From NCBI RefSeq assembly GCF_036370855.1, contig NW_026991412.1:124001-188000 (forward strand): a stretch of DNA of 64,000 nucleotides, written 5' to 3'. The translations under genes were made by a program, and so were the position numbers. The notes under the pieces are model-generated. The model saw only the letters and a program-made list of their open reading frames with translations, searched no databases and had not been told where the DNA came from. Within the stretch, counting starts at the first letter, position 1, and each line of letters starts with the position of its first letter. Of this stretch, positions 24,912 through 37,036 are shown piece after piece. This DNA comes from Dromaius novaehollandiae. Lineage: Eukaryota; Chordata; Aves; Casuariiformes; Dromaiidae.

Positions 24912-26040
24912 CTCAGAAAAAGAGGCTTATGCCATACCCTGGAGATAGAGTATTTCTCAATAGATTACAAGAAGACAACCTTATGTGACTGTAATTTTCA
25001 TATGACAGTGAATAAAGATAAAATTGTAAACATATTTTCTGGAAAATTTCTTTTTCTGTGTATGGAAATACATTTTTGTGCATATTTCCAATCAAATGTA
25101 AAAAAAAAAGTAACAGCATTCTATTATTGTTGCCTAAAGCTTTTTTCCAGTTAGTGTGCATTTCAATTAATATATTTTAAATGTACAAGTATTACAGATA
25201 GCAATGTTAAAATATAAAAATTGATTTTTGAGTTACAAGCAACTTCCATTTAGATCCACATATTAAAATGTTTAAAAAATATCAATTAAAGAAATCTTAA
25301 ATTATTCTTCTCATCAGCCAACTCCTGGGAATTCATTAGCCAGGAACTTTCAGACATCCCCCCCACCCAAATGTTTAATCACAGAACTGTATTCACAATT
25401 CTCATTTTGCTCACATGGTAAGACAGTGGCTTCTTGTTTATTCACTGTTCCTGTGACAAAAATCTAATATAGCATGTACAAGAACATCAGATACTTAGAC
25501 TAACAGAAAATCAAACCACTAATCATAGTTGTTAATTGCTATTGCTAATAAGCAGTCACAGTGGCGCTGGGGTAGCACGTGTAGTGGAGGCTAAATGCAA
25601 TAATACCTCGTTTTGATGTTGTTCTCTTCTACGAAAGCACTTGGAGCAGATTAAGACATTTCTCGTCCTATTTTGTTTATTGAGTGGGCCCTGATACTGG
25701 GGAGAAGCTGCCGTGAAGCAGACCTAGTAGTCAGCTTCCTTAGAGAAGGCGTCTTGTCCTGTATTTGAGGGCTTCCGGTACGTTTTGACAGACAGTAGTG
25801 AGTGACGGGTTTCCTTTGGACCCCCCGGGGAGCAGAAAGTTCTGCCGGGAAGGCAAAATGTTTCTTGCGGCTGGGTTGGAAGAAGCTGGCTGCTGATGCA
25901 AGGCAGTGACAATTCTGGGGAGTCGCAGGAAGTTCTGAAAAGACGGTCGTTCCCTTTTCTAGAAGGCTATGCACTTCGGTTCCTAATAGCTGTAGTAATG
26001 AAGCCAGGTAAGCGTTCGGGAGGAGCCCAAGCCACTTTTG
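24912..26040. other. AT-rich stretch upstream of the start exon, probable first intron
   Basis: Bases from about 24,950 to 25,650 are strongly AT-rich, with A and T runs, and show no coding exon. From about 25,650 GC content rises toward the CpG island. If copy A starts in the island, this is its first intron; that is inferred from position and from the acceptor at 24,912. Confidence 0.5.
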
Positions 26041-26091
26041 CCTAGCGAGTATTTTGCAAGGGGGGCAGGAAAGCGCTGCGCCCTGCTCCTT

Positions 26092-26204
26092 GCTGCCCTC
26101 GCGTGTCTGAAAGGCGGCACTGCACGCGGGAGGGGGGGCGCGCATGCGCATTGCGTTCCGGCGCGCTCACGGCTGCCCTCGCGTGTCGACAAGGCAGCAC
26201 TGCA
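26092..26204 (+). repeat. Pair of 33-base direct repeats in the CpG island
   Basis: Copies at 26,092-26,124 and 26,172-26,204 share GCTGCCCTCGCGTGTC, then a diverged core, then CACTGCA. The start-to-start spacing is 80 bases. The NRF1 motif lies in the spacer. They look like a local tandem duplication of promoter sequence. Confidence 0.75.
26139..26150. promoter_or_regulatory. NRF1-type palindrome
   Basis: CGCGCATGCGCA matches the NRF1 consensus YGCGCATGCGCR at every position. It lies at the gene-proximal edge of the CpG island, between the two copies of a 33-base direct repeat. Confidence 0.75.
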
Positions 26205-26255
26205 GCCGCCGGCGGCCACCGCTGCGTACGAAGACCGTTGCGGGCAGCCGGCGCA

Positions 26256-26261
26256 CACGTG
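26256..26261. promoter_or_regulatory. CACGTG E-box in a near-palindrome
   Basis: A canonical CACGTG E-box sits in the imperfect palindrome GCGCACACGTGCGC (26,251-26,264). USF/MYC-type factors bind such sites in CpG promoters; whether it is used here is unknown. Confidence 0.5.
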
Positions 26262-26654
26262 CGCGCTGCCGGTCGCCGCGTTGGCCGCTACTCTGCGCTC
26301 TCTCGGGGACGGGTAAGCGCAGGGGCCGCGCTCGTGCCCCCTGCCCGGTGCTCACGGACCGGGAGCGCTTTTCCCGAGAGGGCTTTTCCTTCTCGGTGCT
26401 TCCTGGGGGCGCGGGGACGGGCAGTGCTGTCTCGGAGCTGCTCCGCGGCGCTCTCTCCCCGGGGCAGCCCCAGCGCCTGCTCGCTGATGCCCGCCGCTCT
26501 CTCGGGCGCGGGCAGAGCAGCCTCGGGGCGCTCGCTGCTCGGCCTGAGCGCCGGGGTGGCGCGGCGGGCTGCGGTTAGCGCGCGGGAGCCGGCCGGCTGC
26601 AGCGCGGCGCTGCGACCACGCGAGGGTGGGGCCATTGCGGGTCTGGCCTGCCTC

Positions 26655-26983
26655 GCGCTCCGCTCCCCCGCCCCTCGCGCTCCCCCCGCCCCCCTCGCGC
26701 TCCCCCCGCCCCTCTCGCGCTCCCCCCGCCCCTCTCGCGCTCCCCCCGCCCCTCTCGCGCTCCCCCCGCCCCTCGCGCTCCCCCCGCCCCTCGCGCTCCC
26801 CCGCCCCTCGCGCTCCCCCCGCCCCTCGCGCTCCCCCCGCCCCTCTCGCGCTCCCCCCGCCCCTCGCGCTCCCCCCGCCCCTCGCGCTCCCCCCGCCCCT
26901 CGCGCTCCCCCCGCCCCTCTCGCGCTCCCCCCGCCCCTCGCGCTCCCCCCGCCCCTCGCGCTCCCCCCGCCCCTCGCGCTCGG
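26655..26983 (+). repeat. C/G-rich minisatellite in the CpG island
   Basis: About 17-18 tandem units of the 18-base motif CCCCTCGCGCTCCCCCCG, some units carrying an extra CT to make 20 bases. The minus strand therefore bears regularly spaced runs of four to six G, a layout able to form G-quadruplexes. It produces long spurious open frames of Arg/Gly/Glu or Pro/Leu/Ala repeats on both strands. Confidence 0.95.
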
Positions 26984-26984
26984 G

Positions 26985-26996
26985 CAAGATGGCGGC
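26985..26996 (+). promoter_or_regulatory. YY1-type element CAAGATGGCGGC
   Basis: A perfect match to the CAAGATGGCGGC element that marks the first transcribed bases of many CpG-island genes, where it can bind YY1 and contain the start codon. It lies in plus orientation, away from the MROH gene, just after the minisatellite. The ATG opens a short frame (MAASRAGVLAGRRRARAEAR) with possible GT donors near 27,073-27,085. No downstream plus-strand coding exon was recognised. Confidence 0.55.
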
Positions 26997-27197
26997 GAGC
27001 AGGGCGGGTGTTTTGGCTGGACGGCGGCGGGCGAGGGCAGAGGCGCGCTGGAGTCGAGCATGTGGGGGCCGCGGTGAGGCGAGGTGAGGCGAGCGTGTGC
27101 CTTCGGGTGGCCGCGGGTGTCGGGCTGTGTCCTGCCAGCCGGGGCCGTCGCTGCGTGGAGGCGGCGGGGCGGGGGGGGGGAGTCGGGCCGGGGGCCG

Positions 27198-27229
27198 CGC
27201 GGCGCCGGGTCTGCGCGGCGCCGGGTCTG
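27198..27229 (+). repeat. 16-base tandem duplication
   Basis: Two adjacent copies of GCGCGGCGCCGGGTCT inside the CpG island, a small local duplication without evident function. Confidence 0.8.
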
Positions 27230-27439
27230 CCGGAGCGCGGCTCTGACTCTCCCTTTTGCGTGTGTCGCCTGTAGGGCCCCGGTTCCTCCCCAGCGCGGGC
27301 CGGGGCGTGCGCTCGCCCCTGCGGACGCAGCCTGGAGGAGCGGGGGGGCAGGCGGGCCCCGGAGCGGGATTAGGGCACGGCGTCGGCGGGAGGACGGCTC
27401 CTGATGCAATAGGCGTGCCCGAGAGTGCTGGTAGGTCAT

Positions 27440-28090
27440 GAAGGAGTTTAAAACCTCTGGACCAAATAGGGTTAAGGTCAACTTGAGTTAGATACGATTA
27501 GTGCAGCCCCAAGTTATTTACTTGAGAATTGTGGCTAGGCAAGCAAGAAGATGGGTAGAAGACAGATGCTCCTGGACACCCTGAGGCCTCCCCTGCCCCC
27601 AGGCACAGACTGTGGGTACCAGCCGACCTGGGCACCAACTGATTGGAACCCCCGCTGAGCCCTGCTCCCTCCTGTACAGCTGCCCTAAAGCCATGAGTTT
27701 CCCCGGTGCAGCATGTGTCGATGGGTCCTCCATTGCCTCTGGCATCTCCCCAGGCGCTCGTACGCTGCACAGGGGTCTGGATGTTTCCAGCAGCGGCACA
27801 GCAGCCTGATGCCTCCTCTCGTCTGGGATGCGGGGCCCTTGGTGAGTTCCCTGCTGCCTCCTCTGGCGTCCTCTGCGAGCTCATAAATCCCCCCTCCTCC
27901 TCCTCCTTCTCCTCCTCCTCCCCCTCCCCCCCCACCCTGTCTGGTGGGGTGGGAGACCCGTGGCTCCTCCTGCCAAGCTGACAGCCACGTGGGGCACCCC
28001 TATGCGCTCCCTACGCATCTGGGATGGCACCCCTGCCCTGAGGGCCCCGCAGAGTCCCACCCTTCCTGCAACCACCCCCCCAAAGCCATT
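27440..28090. other. Moderately GC-rich flank of the CpG island, no gene recognised
   Basis: Open frames on both strands here have no recognisable domains or consistent splice sites. The stretch ends in a C/T-rich run (about 27,889-27,932) and C runs before the AT-rich spacer begins. It could be an unrecognised old repeat. Confidence 0.4.
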
Positions 28091-31000
28091 AAACCACACA
28101 ATATCAGGTAAAAATATCAGGTAAAAAAAAGGATTATTTTTTAAACTAATCTGTGGATAAAGCATGTATGTAATAGTCTGGAAACAATTGATAAGCATGA
28201 GTAAAATGTAATTCAGGGTCTGATCCTGTAATCCTTGCTCACAGATGTATAAATGATAACATTTTCAGTTTAAGGGCACAAGCAGTTCTAAAAATACTTG
28301 ACTAATTTTGCTCCTTTCCCAGTATTCTGTAGAGAGTGGCTATTTTAAAAAGTTAACCAAGTCTGTGTAGTTTTAATTAGGTGTATTAAAAAGATAAAAG
28401 AAGGAAATATAGCTCACATTCAAGCACTCAAATATGTGAAAATAGCTGAAATTGCTCTTACTGCACTAAGCTCATTAAATTGACTTGCTGGAATGTTGCA
28501 TATTAGAATGATCAGACCAGAGTGTTAACAGCTTTAATGCTTTTATCTGGTGCAGTTCGCCCACCTCCCCACCTGAGGGTTACCGAGCAGGCACAGTCGA
28601 CTTCCTTTCCGAGGGCTGTGATGCCGGGCTTCGTGCTGGTGTGTGAACTGCTGCTGTCTGTGCTTAGTGCAAAAAAGAGTAACTAAGACAGACCTTTGTG
28701 GTGAGAACCCTTGATAAAGTTCTGTCGGGAACGCATCCCGCTGTCCTCGATAGAAAAGCCACCCTAGATCTCAAGTTTGATTCGGTAACTGATTAAATGG
28801 ATTCTGGTTTAGATCACGAATATATCACATAGTCAAAATTGTGCAATATTCTCCATGAACAGTTAAAGTGATTATTTCATTTTAGACCTTGAATAAGGAG
28901 ATTGAATGAGCTGGTAAACATTACTTGGTGTTAAGATGGTATGAAAATTTAATATCTTTATTCTTCAGTCTCGGTGCTGCAGGAGTCTCTCTCTCATCCT
29001 GGTAGATAATATTAATTGCTGTTTCTCTACCTATGGAGCATATGAGATTTGCCATGCAAGCTCAGAATGAATGCAGTTATCCAACAACCTTACACATTTA
29101 GAAAATACTTTCTGCAGCCAAGACATATAGCAATGTTATAGCGTATGTACAACCTAAAAAGACGGTTTCCAGAGATGTATATGTATACAAGTTTCAGCCT
29201 TCTGGGTGTGTGACTATTCAGAGACTCCCAGCGAACTGTGTCCAGGTTAGCCTGTAGCCAAACAGGCAGACCCAGCACACTGTGCCTGTGGTGTGTTCAA
29301 GCCTAAAGAGACTTCAGGTGCACTGTCATCACCGGGTATCATGCTGACACGGTGTCCACAAGGGGTGGATCTTTTCTGGGCAATTCACAGCTGCTCTTAG
29401 ACTACCAAATAGTCAGAATCCTATACGGAATTATTAATGGTTTTGCTACTGGAAAAAAAGAGAAAGACAGAGTACTTGATCTGCATATTCATAGCCTGAA
29501 AGAACAAAAAAGATATGGGATACAGAAAAAAGAAAGAGGATAATAATTTATTTAAACATAAAAACAACATTAAACTACTGCTTCATTGTTCTACTACCTT
29601 TGGCTCACAGAGCTTAAGTTCCTGGGGAAGCATGGTAAGGGGATGAAATAGGATTTTTTTTCAGTTTTTTTTTAGTAGCAGACTAGTGAAGGTGATATGA
29701 TCAAGGTCCCTAATCTTTTTTTTTTTTCCTCTACCCAAGAAAACTCAGAAGGATACATCACTGCTTTGACAGAGATGGGGATAAAACAAAATCAAAAAAA
29801 AAAAAGAGCTCCTTTTTCAGGAGCAATTCCCACTTACTGTGATTTAAGCACCCACTCTGAAGTTCTGGGACTAAGTACATGGTCCATATGCTCTGACTAC
29901 AAAAAACACTGTCCACAGAGAGCAAGGTCACTGTGATTACCTATGTAAAGTTTCCTTCAGGATGCCCGTTATCTGGAGAAACCCGTTGTTGCACATGATC
30001 TATCTTATATTTTCTCAACATATAATACAGCGATTTCTCAACATATAATACTTGAAGACCAATATAAATATTGTGTAGAATGATACTTTCTAAGTCATTA
30101 ATTTTAAATCATAAATCAAAAATATTTTAAAAAGAGAGATTTGTTCTGCATTGTCAGAGAATAACTACTTCTAAAATAAACTAAAAAGGCTCTATAAATG
30201 AATAAATTTTGCAATTTTTTGCCTTCAATAGTGTTCAAAGGTTAAAAATGAATTAAAATTGTAAAATAAGTGCACTAGCTACTTATTTCATTTATTTTAT
30301 CTTTCCCTTTCCTCCTTTGAATACTCTTTTCCTTAAATTGTATTTTCCAGATATTGCTATATTCCAGTTGTACTTTCTCTTTTTCTAATATTCTCTTCGT
30401 AAGTATCCCCTTAAAGCACTTTAAAAAGTATCTGACGAATATCGCTGTTTCTCTGTATTATGTGAATGATGTTAATTATCTTTACTTTTTAATGGTTTAA
30501 AAATTCAACTTCCCTAACTAAGAGTATGTTTTTAAAAAAGTAGCGATTGCACAGGGGATGCTCCCATTTTCTATTTTTGCTTTTCTAGATTAACGTTCAA
30601 ATATTTCCTGATAGAAATGTATGTTTTTGCAGGTGGAACATTCCTCTGATAGGTACATTTGGTATTGAAATGAGTTAGTCCCGTATAAATCCTGGCATAG
30701 GACTTTCTTCACTAGTTTTAGATGGATCTCTTCTTTCTCAAAGGTATGGCACTAGGTGAGAAAAAGGTGCCGTCAACCTGTAGTTATATTTATACCCGTC
30801 GAGGGGTGGGGATCTTTATGTAGAAAGGGGACACACAAAAGTGTAGCGAAGGGGCATATTTTTCTAAATGTGCCCAGGAAACCTATGAGATAGGTGACAC
30901 AGAGAATTCAGAGGCCTTAAAACAGTGTCACCATTTGAAAAGCAAATTATAAGCTGCAGGAGTGTGTGCACTCCTGCAATGCTTAACATAACCACAGTCT

Positions 31001-32962
31001 TCACTTTGAAGTATGCCTGACTATTGGCTTACATCCCGTTTTCATGTAGCAATATCCAAGGTAACACAAATCTGGCTCCAACTGTAATGTACGTAGGAGA
31101 CAGCGAGTATTAAGACACCAAAGAATTCAAAATGTTTGAATCTGGAAGGACGAAAGAACAGCGTACTCAGTGATCAGCCTTTCAGGTGAAGGAGACAACA
31201 GCTGTGGTTTTGGTCCCTGTTCCCTTGATTATTTCTGTATGCATGGGTTAGTGACTATCTCATCTAATTAAAAATAAACACTGTGATCGAGGATCAAAAC
31301 TCACAGGTCCCTCTTTTCCTTGGCAAAGCCGTAACTAAATGCTGTTGAATATGTGTGATATGTTATGTGCAGAGCCCTTTAAGATTCCATCTGATTTCTT
31401 TGATCTTGTTTTAGGGTGCTTTCAGTGTATTTCCAGTGAGCTATAGTTTGCTCAAATATGTATATGTATTTATGTATATGTTAACATATATATGTTTTAA
31501 ATTCCTCTTCCCTTTGCATTACTCTACTGATTTTTTTTCTTATAACTGTCTCCCATGTCAAGAAGATTTAACAAAATGAAAAGTATGTCTTCATAGGATA
31601 AAGACACATTTTTGTTAGTTACCGTAATACAGACATGAAAGGAAAGATAAAAGAAAAGAGAAGTAGTTCTTCAGATAAAGTCCGTTAAGTATTCATAATG
31701 TGATGACATAGGTGATTGTGATATTATCTAGACAGAAGAGCTCTGCCGAAGGTAGCTTTCAGACAATTATATTGGTAAAAAGAAAAACTGGTAAAAGCTG
31801 ATGAAGTCATTAAATTTTCAAAAGTTACAAATTATCCTGTAAAGCTTCAGTGACTGCAAATTAGCCTTTGCTATAGCCCTCTGCTAACAAGCTATAGATC
31901 ATTTTATTATTCATGAATTTTAGTAATTTCAGGACACCACAGGTCATCTTATGCTCATTTATTTGCTAAACACCTTGTGCTGGTATGCCTATGCTGAAAA
32001 ATTGCTACTATTTACTTCCCGTGAGACAAGCAAGCAACAAACTGGTGGATTTGGCCCCAGACATCCACTCTGCCAGGCAACATATACATCTTGCTGTCAG
32101 TGAAATAAATGAGCCCTTAAATTGGCTGCAAAGCTTTAAGAGCTGAAATTTGTATGTCTAGTTATCAAACAGCAAGTTCAGAACACCTGCCAATATGAAA
32201 CATAATTATGACAAGCTGTTACATTTTACCTTTAACTTTTCAGCTTTAACACCACAACTTCATTATAAGAATCTCCTCCTCCCTGCCCCTCCTTTCTCCC
32301 TTCCCCCAGACTCAGCTCCCCTCCCAAAAAACGCTCACTGCATTCCATTGTAAATGCTGAGTTAACGCTAATACACTGGGTCATCTATCAGCAGACAAAA
32401 AAAAAAGTCAGACATATTAAAAATGCTAGGATTCCTCCTAAGAATAACCACAAATTTTCACAGATTACCAAAAATGGCTAACTGTGTGTAGATACCTGAC
32501 CTTTATAACCGCCTTTGAAGGCTTTTCAGAGAAAGTCAAAAATCATGAAACAGACTTACAGATTCCTTGTTTTGTTTTTTACTTGAAAAAATCGATTCAA
32601 TTACTTCTATCTTATTTCACTGACCGACTTCATTATCTTTCCTTTTGGGTCGCAGAGCCCTACGGCACAGGTTTTTGCCACAACAAATCCAACAATTGAT
32701 AAGCTGTTTGCTGTTTATCCAAATGTTCATGGGAGGGCAAAAAAAGAAAAAAGCCACCAAAAATAAATGTTACTCTTCTTTAAACCCACTTTAAACTATG
32801 CCCTGTGTGCACTATAACTAAATATCTTCCCTTGTGTGCATGTATACCTCTGTGTTACAAACCACAAACAGCTATGTGAGAAGAACACTATTTAAAGGAA
32901 AGACTTTCTTCTTAGCTGTCAAGGAAGATAATATCTAGGCTAAAATTCATTTCAACATTTTT

Positions 32963-33017
32963 TATAGATATATATATATATATGTATATATACACATATA
33001 CACACAATATGTATATA
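32963..33017 (+). repeat. TA-rich microsatellite
   Basis: Imperfect TA/TG/CA alternating run, with an uninterrupted TA core near 32,968-32,982. It lies in the AT-rich spacer. Confidence 0.85.
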
Positions 33018-35120
33018 TCAATATGAAGAGCTTAAAAATTACAACCCTTGACCAATTGCACCCTTCTGGTCAATAAAGTAAATATGAGCAATATGAGAAA
33101 CAAATCAAATGTATGAACTTTACCTCTTTTATTACTTTGACCATATTATTTCTTTTTTTATAGCACCTGCATACTGTATTTTCATTCAAGAAATTTGATT
33201 GCGGATAAAGTAGTCCCTACATGTCATAGCAAAAAAATGACACACTAGCCAAAGTTTAAGTCAATGTATTAGTCAAAACACACCTTCTTTTCTTCTTTTT
33301 CTGACCTTTTGCTACAGACATAGAAATCTCACATATATTTTGGGGTTAACAGGACTTCAGCAGGGCAATCTGTGTTTTAAGCAGGGTTTCTTGCTGGTTC
33401 AGATATATTGTTTGTTCAGTGTTGGGATCCTATGTATTCATACTGCGTTTTCTGTGTTTTGTGTACTGATAATGAATTAAAACAGCAGAAAATCATATAC
33501 GTATATTTTAAATGTGACATGTCTGATTTCATTTTAATGTGATTTGAAATATTTCACCCTGAATTTATAAAAAAAATCATTAGCACAGCTATACGCATTG
33601 TCTTTTCATGATTTTAATTTCTTATTCTTCAATTAAAAATATGCTAAAAGCAGATTTTGCTTAAATTCTGAGATAGTTTGGATAGATTTAGGACCAAATT
33701 GTGGCTGCTTTCTGTGTGCAAGCTTTGACTAGAAAGGTGACACAAACAAACATTTCTACCTGGTTTTCAAGGATATGTCAATAAGGTCTATTCACACCAG
33801 TGCACCATTTAGCACCACCAGCGTTCATGGAAATCCAGAAGTAGCACATGCCTCTGTTCACAGAAATCTCAGCCAGCTTTCTCTGATGCCTCGTACAACC
33901 ATCACTGCAGCCACCACTGTCGAGCTAATTCAACTCTTCCAAAAATCAGCAACTGCTGATAAATTCTTGTCTTAATATAAAAGTTGTGTTTCAATTTTAT
34001 CCATAATCATAATTTTGAGCATAACAAAAACAAGAGTAATATTCATATCAAACATAAAAAGCATGTGGTGTATGTGAATCCTTATGCCTTATCTCTGCTG
34101 CATTTACCTATTGGTAAATGATTCTGACTCTCACCTGAGTCAGAACCCAAATTCGGCATGTGCTGCTTATTCGGGTTGTACATAGATTTGCTGGGAATGG
34201 TGACAGAAAGGAGAGAAAACAAGGATTCGCCTGGTCCAGGTTAGATGTGTTTTGGCTGCCTCCTAGGCGGTGAACCCAGGTTTAGTCTCTGTCAAACACT
34301 GGAGTAAATGGGTCAAAGTGGTGTGTGCCAGACTTGGGAACCAATTTAAATTCCCAGATTATTTAGGTTAAGTGTAGTCAGACACATCAGAAGACAGCTG
34401 CTTTAGGACTTGTCTCACCTATCGTTCAACTACTCCGAGTTTCCAGTTCATGTGTGGTCGTCGACAGTTCAGATGTCTAAATTTGTTTTTATAAAACAAA
34501 TCTGAATTTTTGTAATTTGAGAGATTTTACTGTTACCCTGTAATACAGTATGGGCATTGCTAGCTCCTGGCCGTAAGCTTCGCACTGAGTTTGCACAGCC
34601 TCGGGACTGAGGCTGGTCAGGCTTGGCCCGAGTTTTGTCTGAACTCGTCTCGCCTGCAGCTCTGCTTCCCTCGGCTTAGCTGGGGCAGCAGTTTTTCTAA
34701 CTGCCCGGATGGCGATGGCTATTTTATTTTACTTGTGTTTATCTTTGTACGGTAGAACCATAGGTTGATAAACAAACAGGACAACAAAAAATGCACATTT
34801 AACTTATGTAAAAGGCCCCAAACACCAGAAATTCATATCCAACACAGAGCTGCAGACCAATGAAGAAAGAATGATGTAAAAGCATACTAGAAAACATATA
34901 AAAATAGCCGCAGATGAATCCTAGAGTGAGTAGGAGGAAACCATCACCATGAACATCATATTCCTCCCGGCGAAGGAGCCCAGATGCTGACAGCTCGCTC
35001 TAACACCCACCGTCATCCCGCCATAAATGAACCACAGACCTAGGACCTACGGAGCAACGGAAGGGTGAACATAATACTGGGAAAAGAGTAGAAACTCTGA
35101 AGTGTAACAATTTTAACAGT

Positions 35121-35141
35121 ATTATTATTATTATTATTATT
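35121..35141 (+). repeat. (ATT)7 microsatellite
   Basis: Seven perfect ATT units in the AT-rich spacer. Confidence 0.95.
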
Positions 35142-36925
35142 GAGGCTTTTTTGGTGTATAGAACCCTTCTTCTCATGTAACAATTTCTTCTGGACGAATA
35201 ACGATCCTGCATTTAGACCGTTAAGATTCCCACTATATTAACACTAAATTCTTGGCTTTATATGTAAGGTATGTTTCCTCTTTGCCCATAAACAAGATTT
35301 TGAGCATAACACTATTATTTATTTTGATCCTAGTAATATTATATGTTAACATATAGGCAAAATATCATAATTAGCAAATTAAAAAAGTGTAAGTGGTTGA
35401 GAATATAGGCAGGATACATTTATATTCTCTTTTAGGCATGTGATCCCTGTCTTTAAACCTAATGTCAATCCAATGTGTTTTGGCTATTTCATATCTGTCA
35501 TGAAAATCTATAGAGTTTAATGAGGCTCTGAGATTCTCTGGATGAATAAAAAAAATAGAAACATACAGAAATTACAGTAAAAAAATCAAAGAAATCTGAG
35601 AAAAGGAATAAATGGGCATGTTATTGATTCTGTAAAAACAAATTGTAAGTGTTTTTTCCTCCCTTGAGTACTGCATTGACAGAGAAGAACAGAGCAATAG
35701 AAAAGTATAAAATAAGCCCTGTAGGTATCTTTAAGAGTCTACCTTTCTGGTTGAAGAGCAAAAGCTATAACTGGTCATTTCCTGTTCTTCTGAATTTGGC
35801 AAGTGTTATTTTCGGTTTCTGGGTTTTGTTTTGCTTTGTTTTTCCCACAGGGTTGTTTTTTACCTGGGAGGTTTTAGTAAAACTTTTCTCCTTGGGCTTT
35901 GGGTTCAACAATCTAATGTAAGCTGCCTGGGCTAAGTTTTATCCTATGCAACACTTGTAAGTTTGCACTAAATTTACAGAATTAAATCCATTAGACTCAG
36001 TTCTAAAATAGAAATTATTTTTAAATTGTCTTCATTACTCTTTGAAAGTTGTGAATTTGCACATGATTTTTTTGTGTTGCTGTTAAAATGAATTTTACCT
36101 TAATAACTTTCATTTAAAATACTTCTAATTGAATGATTTTAATCCAGGGAATCTGACTAAACTTTGGAAGGAATTTTCTGTGTTGATCACTTAGAGATAA
36201 GCAAGATAGCACTTGTGAATCAATGAGAGCAACGATGACCTCCAATATTAGTGCTTACTTGCGTTTGCCATCTAATACGGTTTTAAATCAGTTTCTGAAC
36301 TTACTGAACAGAATACATTCAATTTGTAAATGCTGGTGAATGTTCAAGTGAAAAATCTCAGTAGATAGTGGGAAAGCAGAAAAAAGATTTACGATTACTA
36401 TGAAAGAGCTTAAGTACTGAGTCATAAACATAGAATCTTTTTTATTCAGAGTTGTTGTATGAAGACAACTTTTATCGAATGTCAATATGTCTTTAACAGA
36501 CCAGCTCATCCTGCAGTATAATGGTTTATCATTACTACTGAATGCCCCGAAATACAAACAGATAACTAAAATTCTCAGGCCTCATTTTCAGGTACCTGAG
36601 GGTACTTTACACTGTTCTATGAATAGAAGTGTACTGAAGCTTAGTAATATAAATGAAAAAATAATTTCTTATTTTTTTCTTTGCTTCAGTAATAGAACAG
36701 AATAAGACACCAGTGGAGTTCTCTATGAATATTAATGTTCAGGTTAGAAGCATAATCCTGAGATATATCTGTACAAGACACACAGTACCAGACTCTTCTT
36801 AAAGTCAAAGCTTTCATTTATTATTAAAATTTCAGCAAATATTATTTGGGGTGCTAAATGAGATTATAAAAAAAAATTGAAGATCCATGATCCTTATCCC
36901 ATTGACTTCCATAGATTTGTCATGT

Positions 36926-37036
36926 CCCCACTCTCTTTCTCTCTCGTTTTTCTCTTTCTCTCTCTTTTCCCTTCCCCTTCCCCTTCCCCTTCCCCCTCCT
37001 CTTCCACTTCCCCTTCTCTTTCCCCTTTCCCTTTCC
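36926..37036 (+). repeat. Polypyrimidine tract with (CTTCCC)-type units
   Basis: About 110 bases of almost pure C and T, first CTCTTT-like, then CCCTTC repeats, later mixed. It gives false Ser/Pro/Leu-rich and Arg/Glu/Gly-rich open frames. Such mirror-like tracts can adopt triplex DNA; no function is implied. Confidence 0.85.

Larger units (their letters stand above)
26040..27440. promoter_or_regulatory. CpG island, probable promoter of MROH-like copy A, possibly two-way
   Basis: A dense run of CpG dinucleotides in otherwise AT-rich surroundings, about 1.1-2.5 kb upstream of the copy A start exon. It holds a perfect palindromic NRF1 motif, a CACGTG E-box, a YY1-type motif on the plus strand and no obvious TATA box, the make-up of a housekeeping or germline CpG promoter. 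Its centre is filled by a minisatellite. Start sites cannot be read from sequence, so assignment to the minus-strand gene rests on position. Confidence 0.65.

Noticed and set aside
26288-27481. A 397-residue minus-strand open frame and similar plus-strand frames rich in Arg/Gly/Glu or Pro/Leu/Ala
   Set aside because: They are produced by the 18-20-base CpG-island minisatellite, have no splice or domain support and read open in several frames at once.
27530-27900. Possible solo LTR next to the CpG island
   Set aside because: I found no matching ends, no target-site repeat and no recognisable family; left as unclassified sequence.
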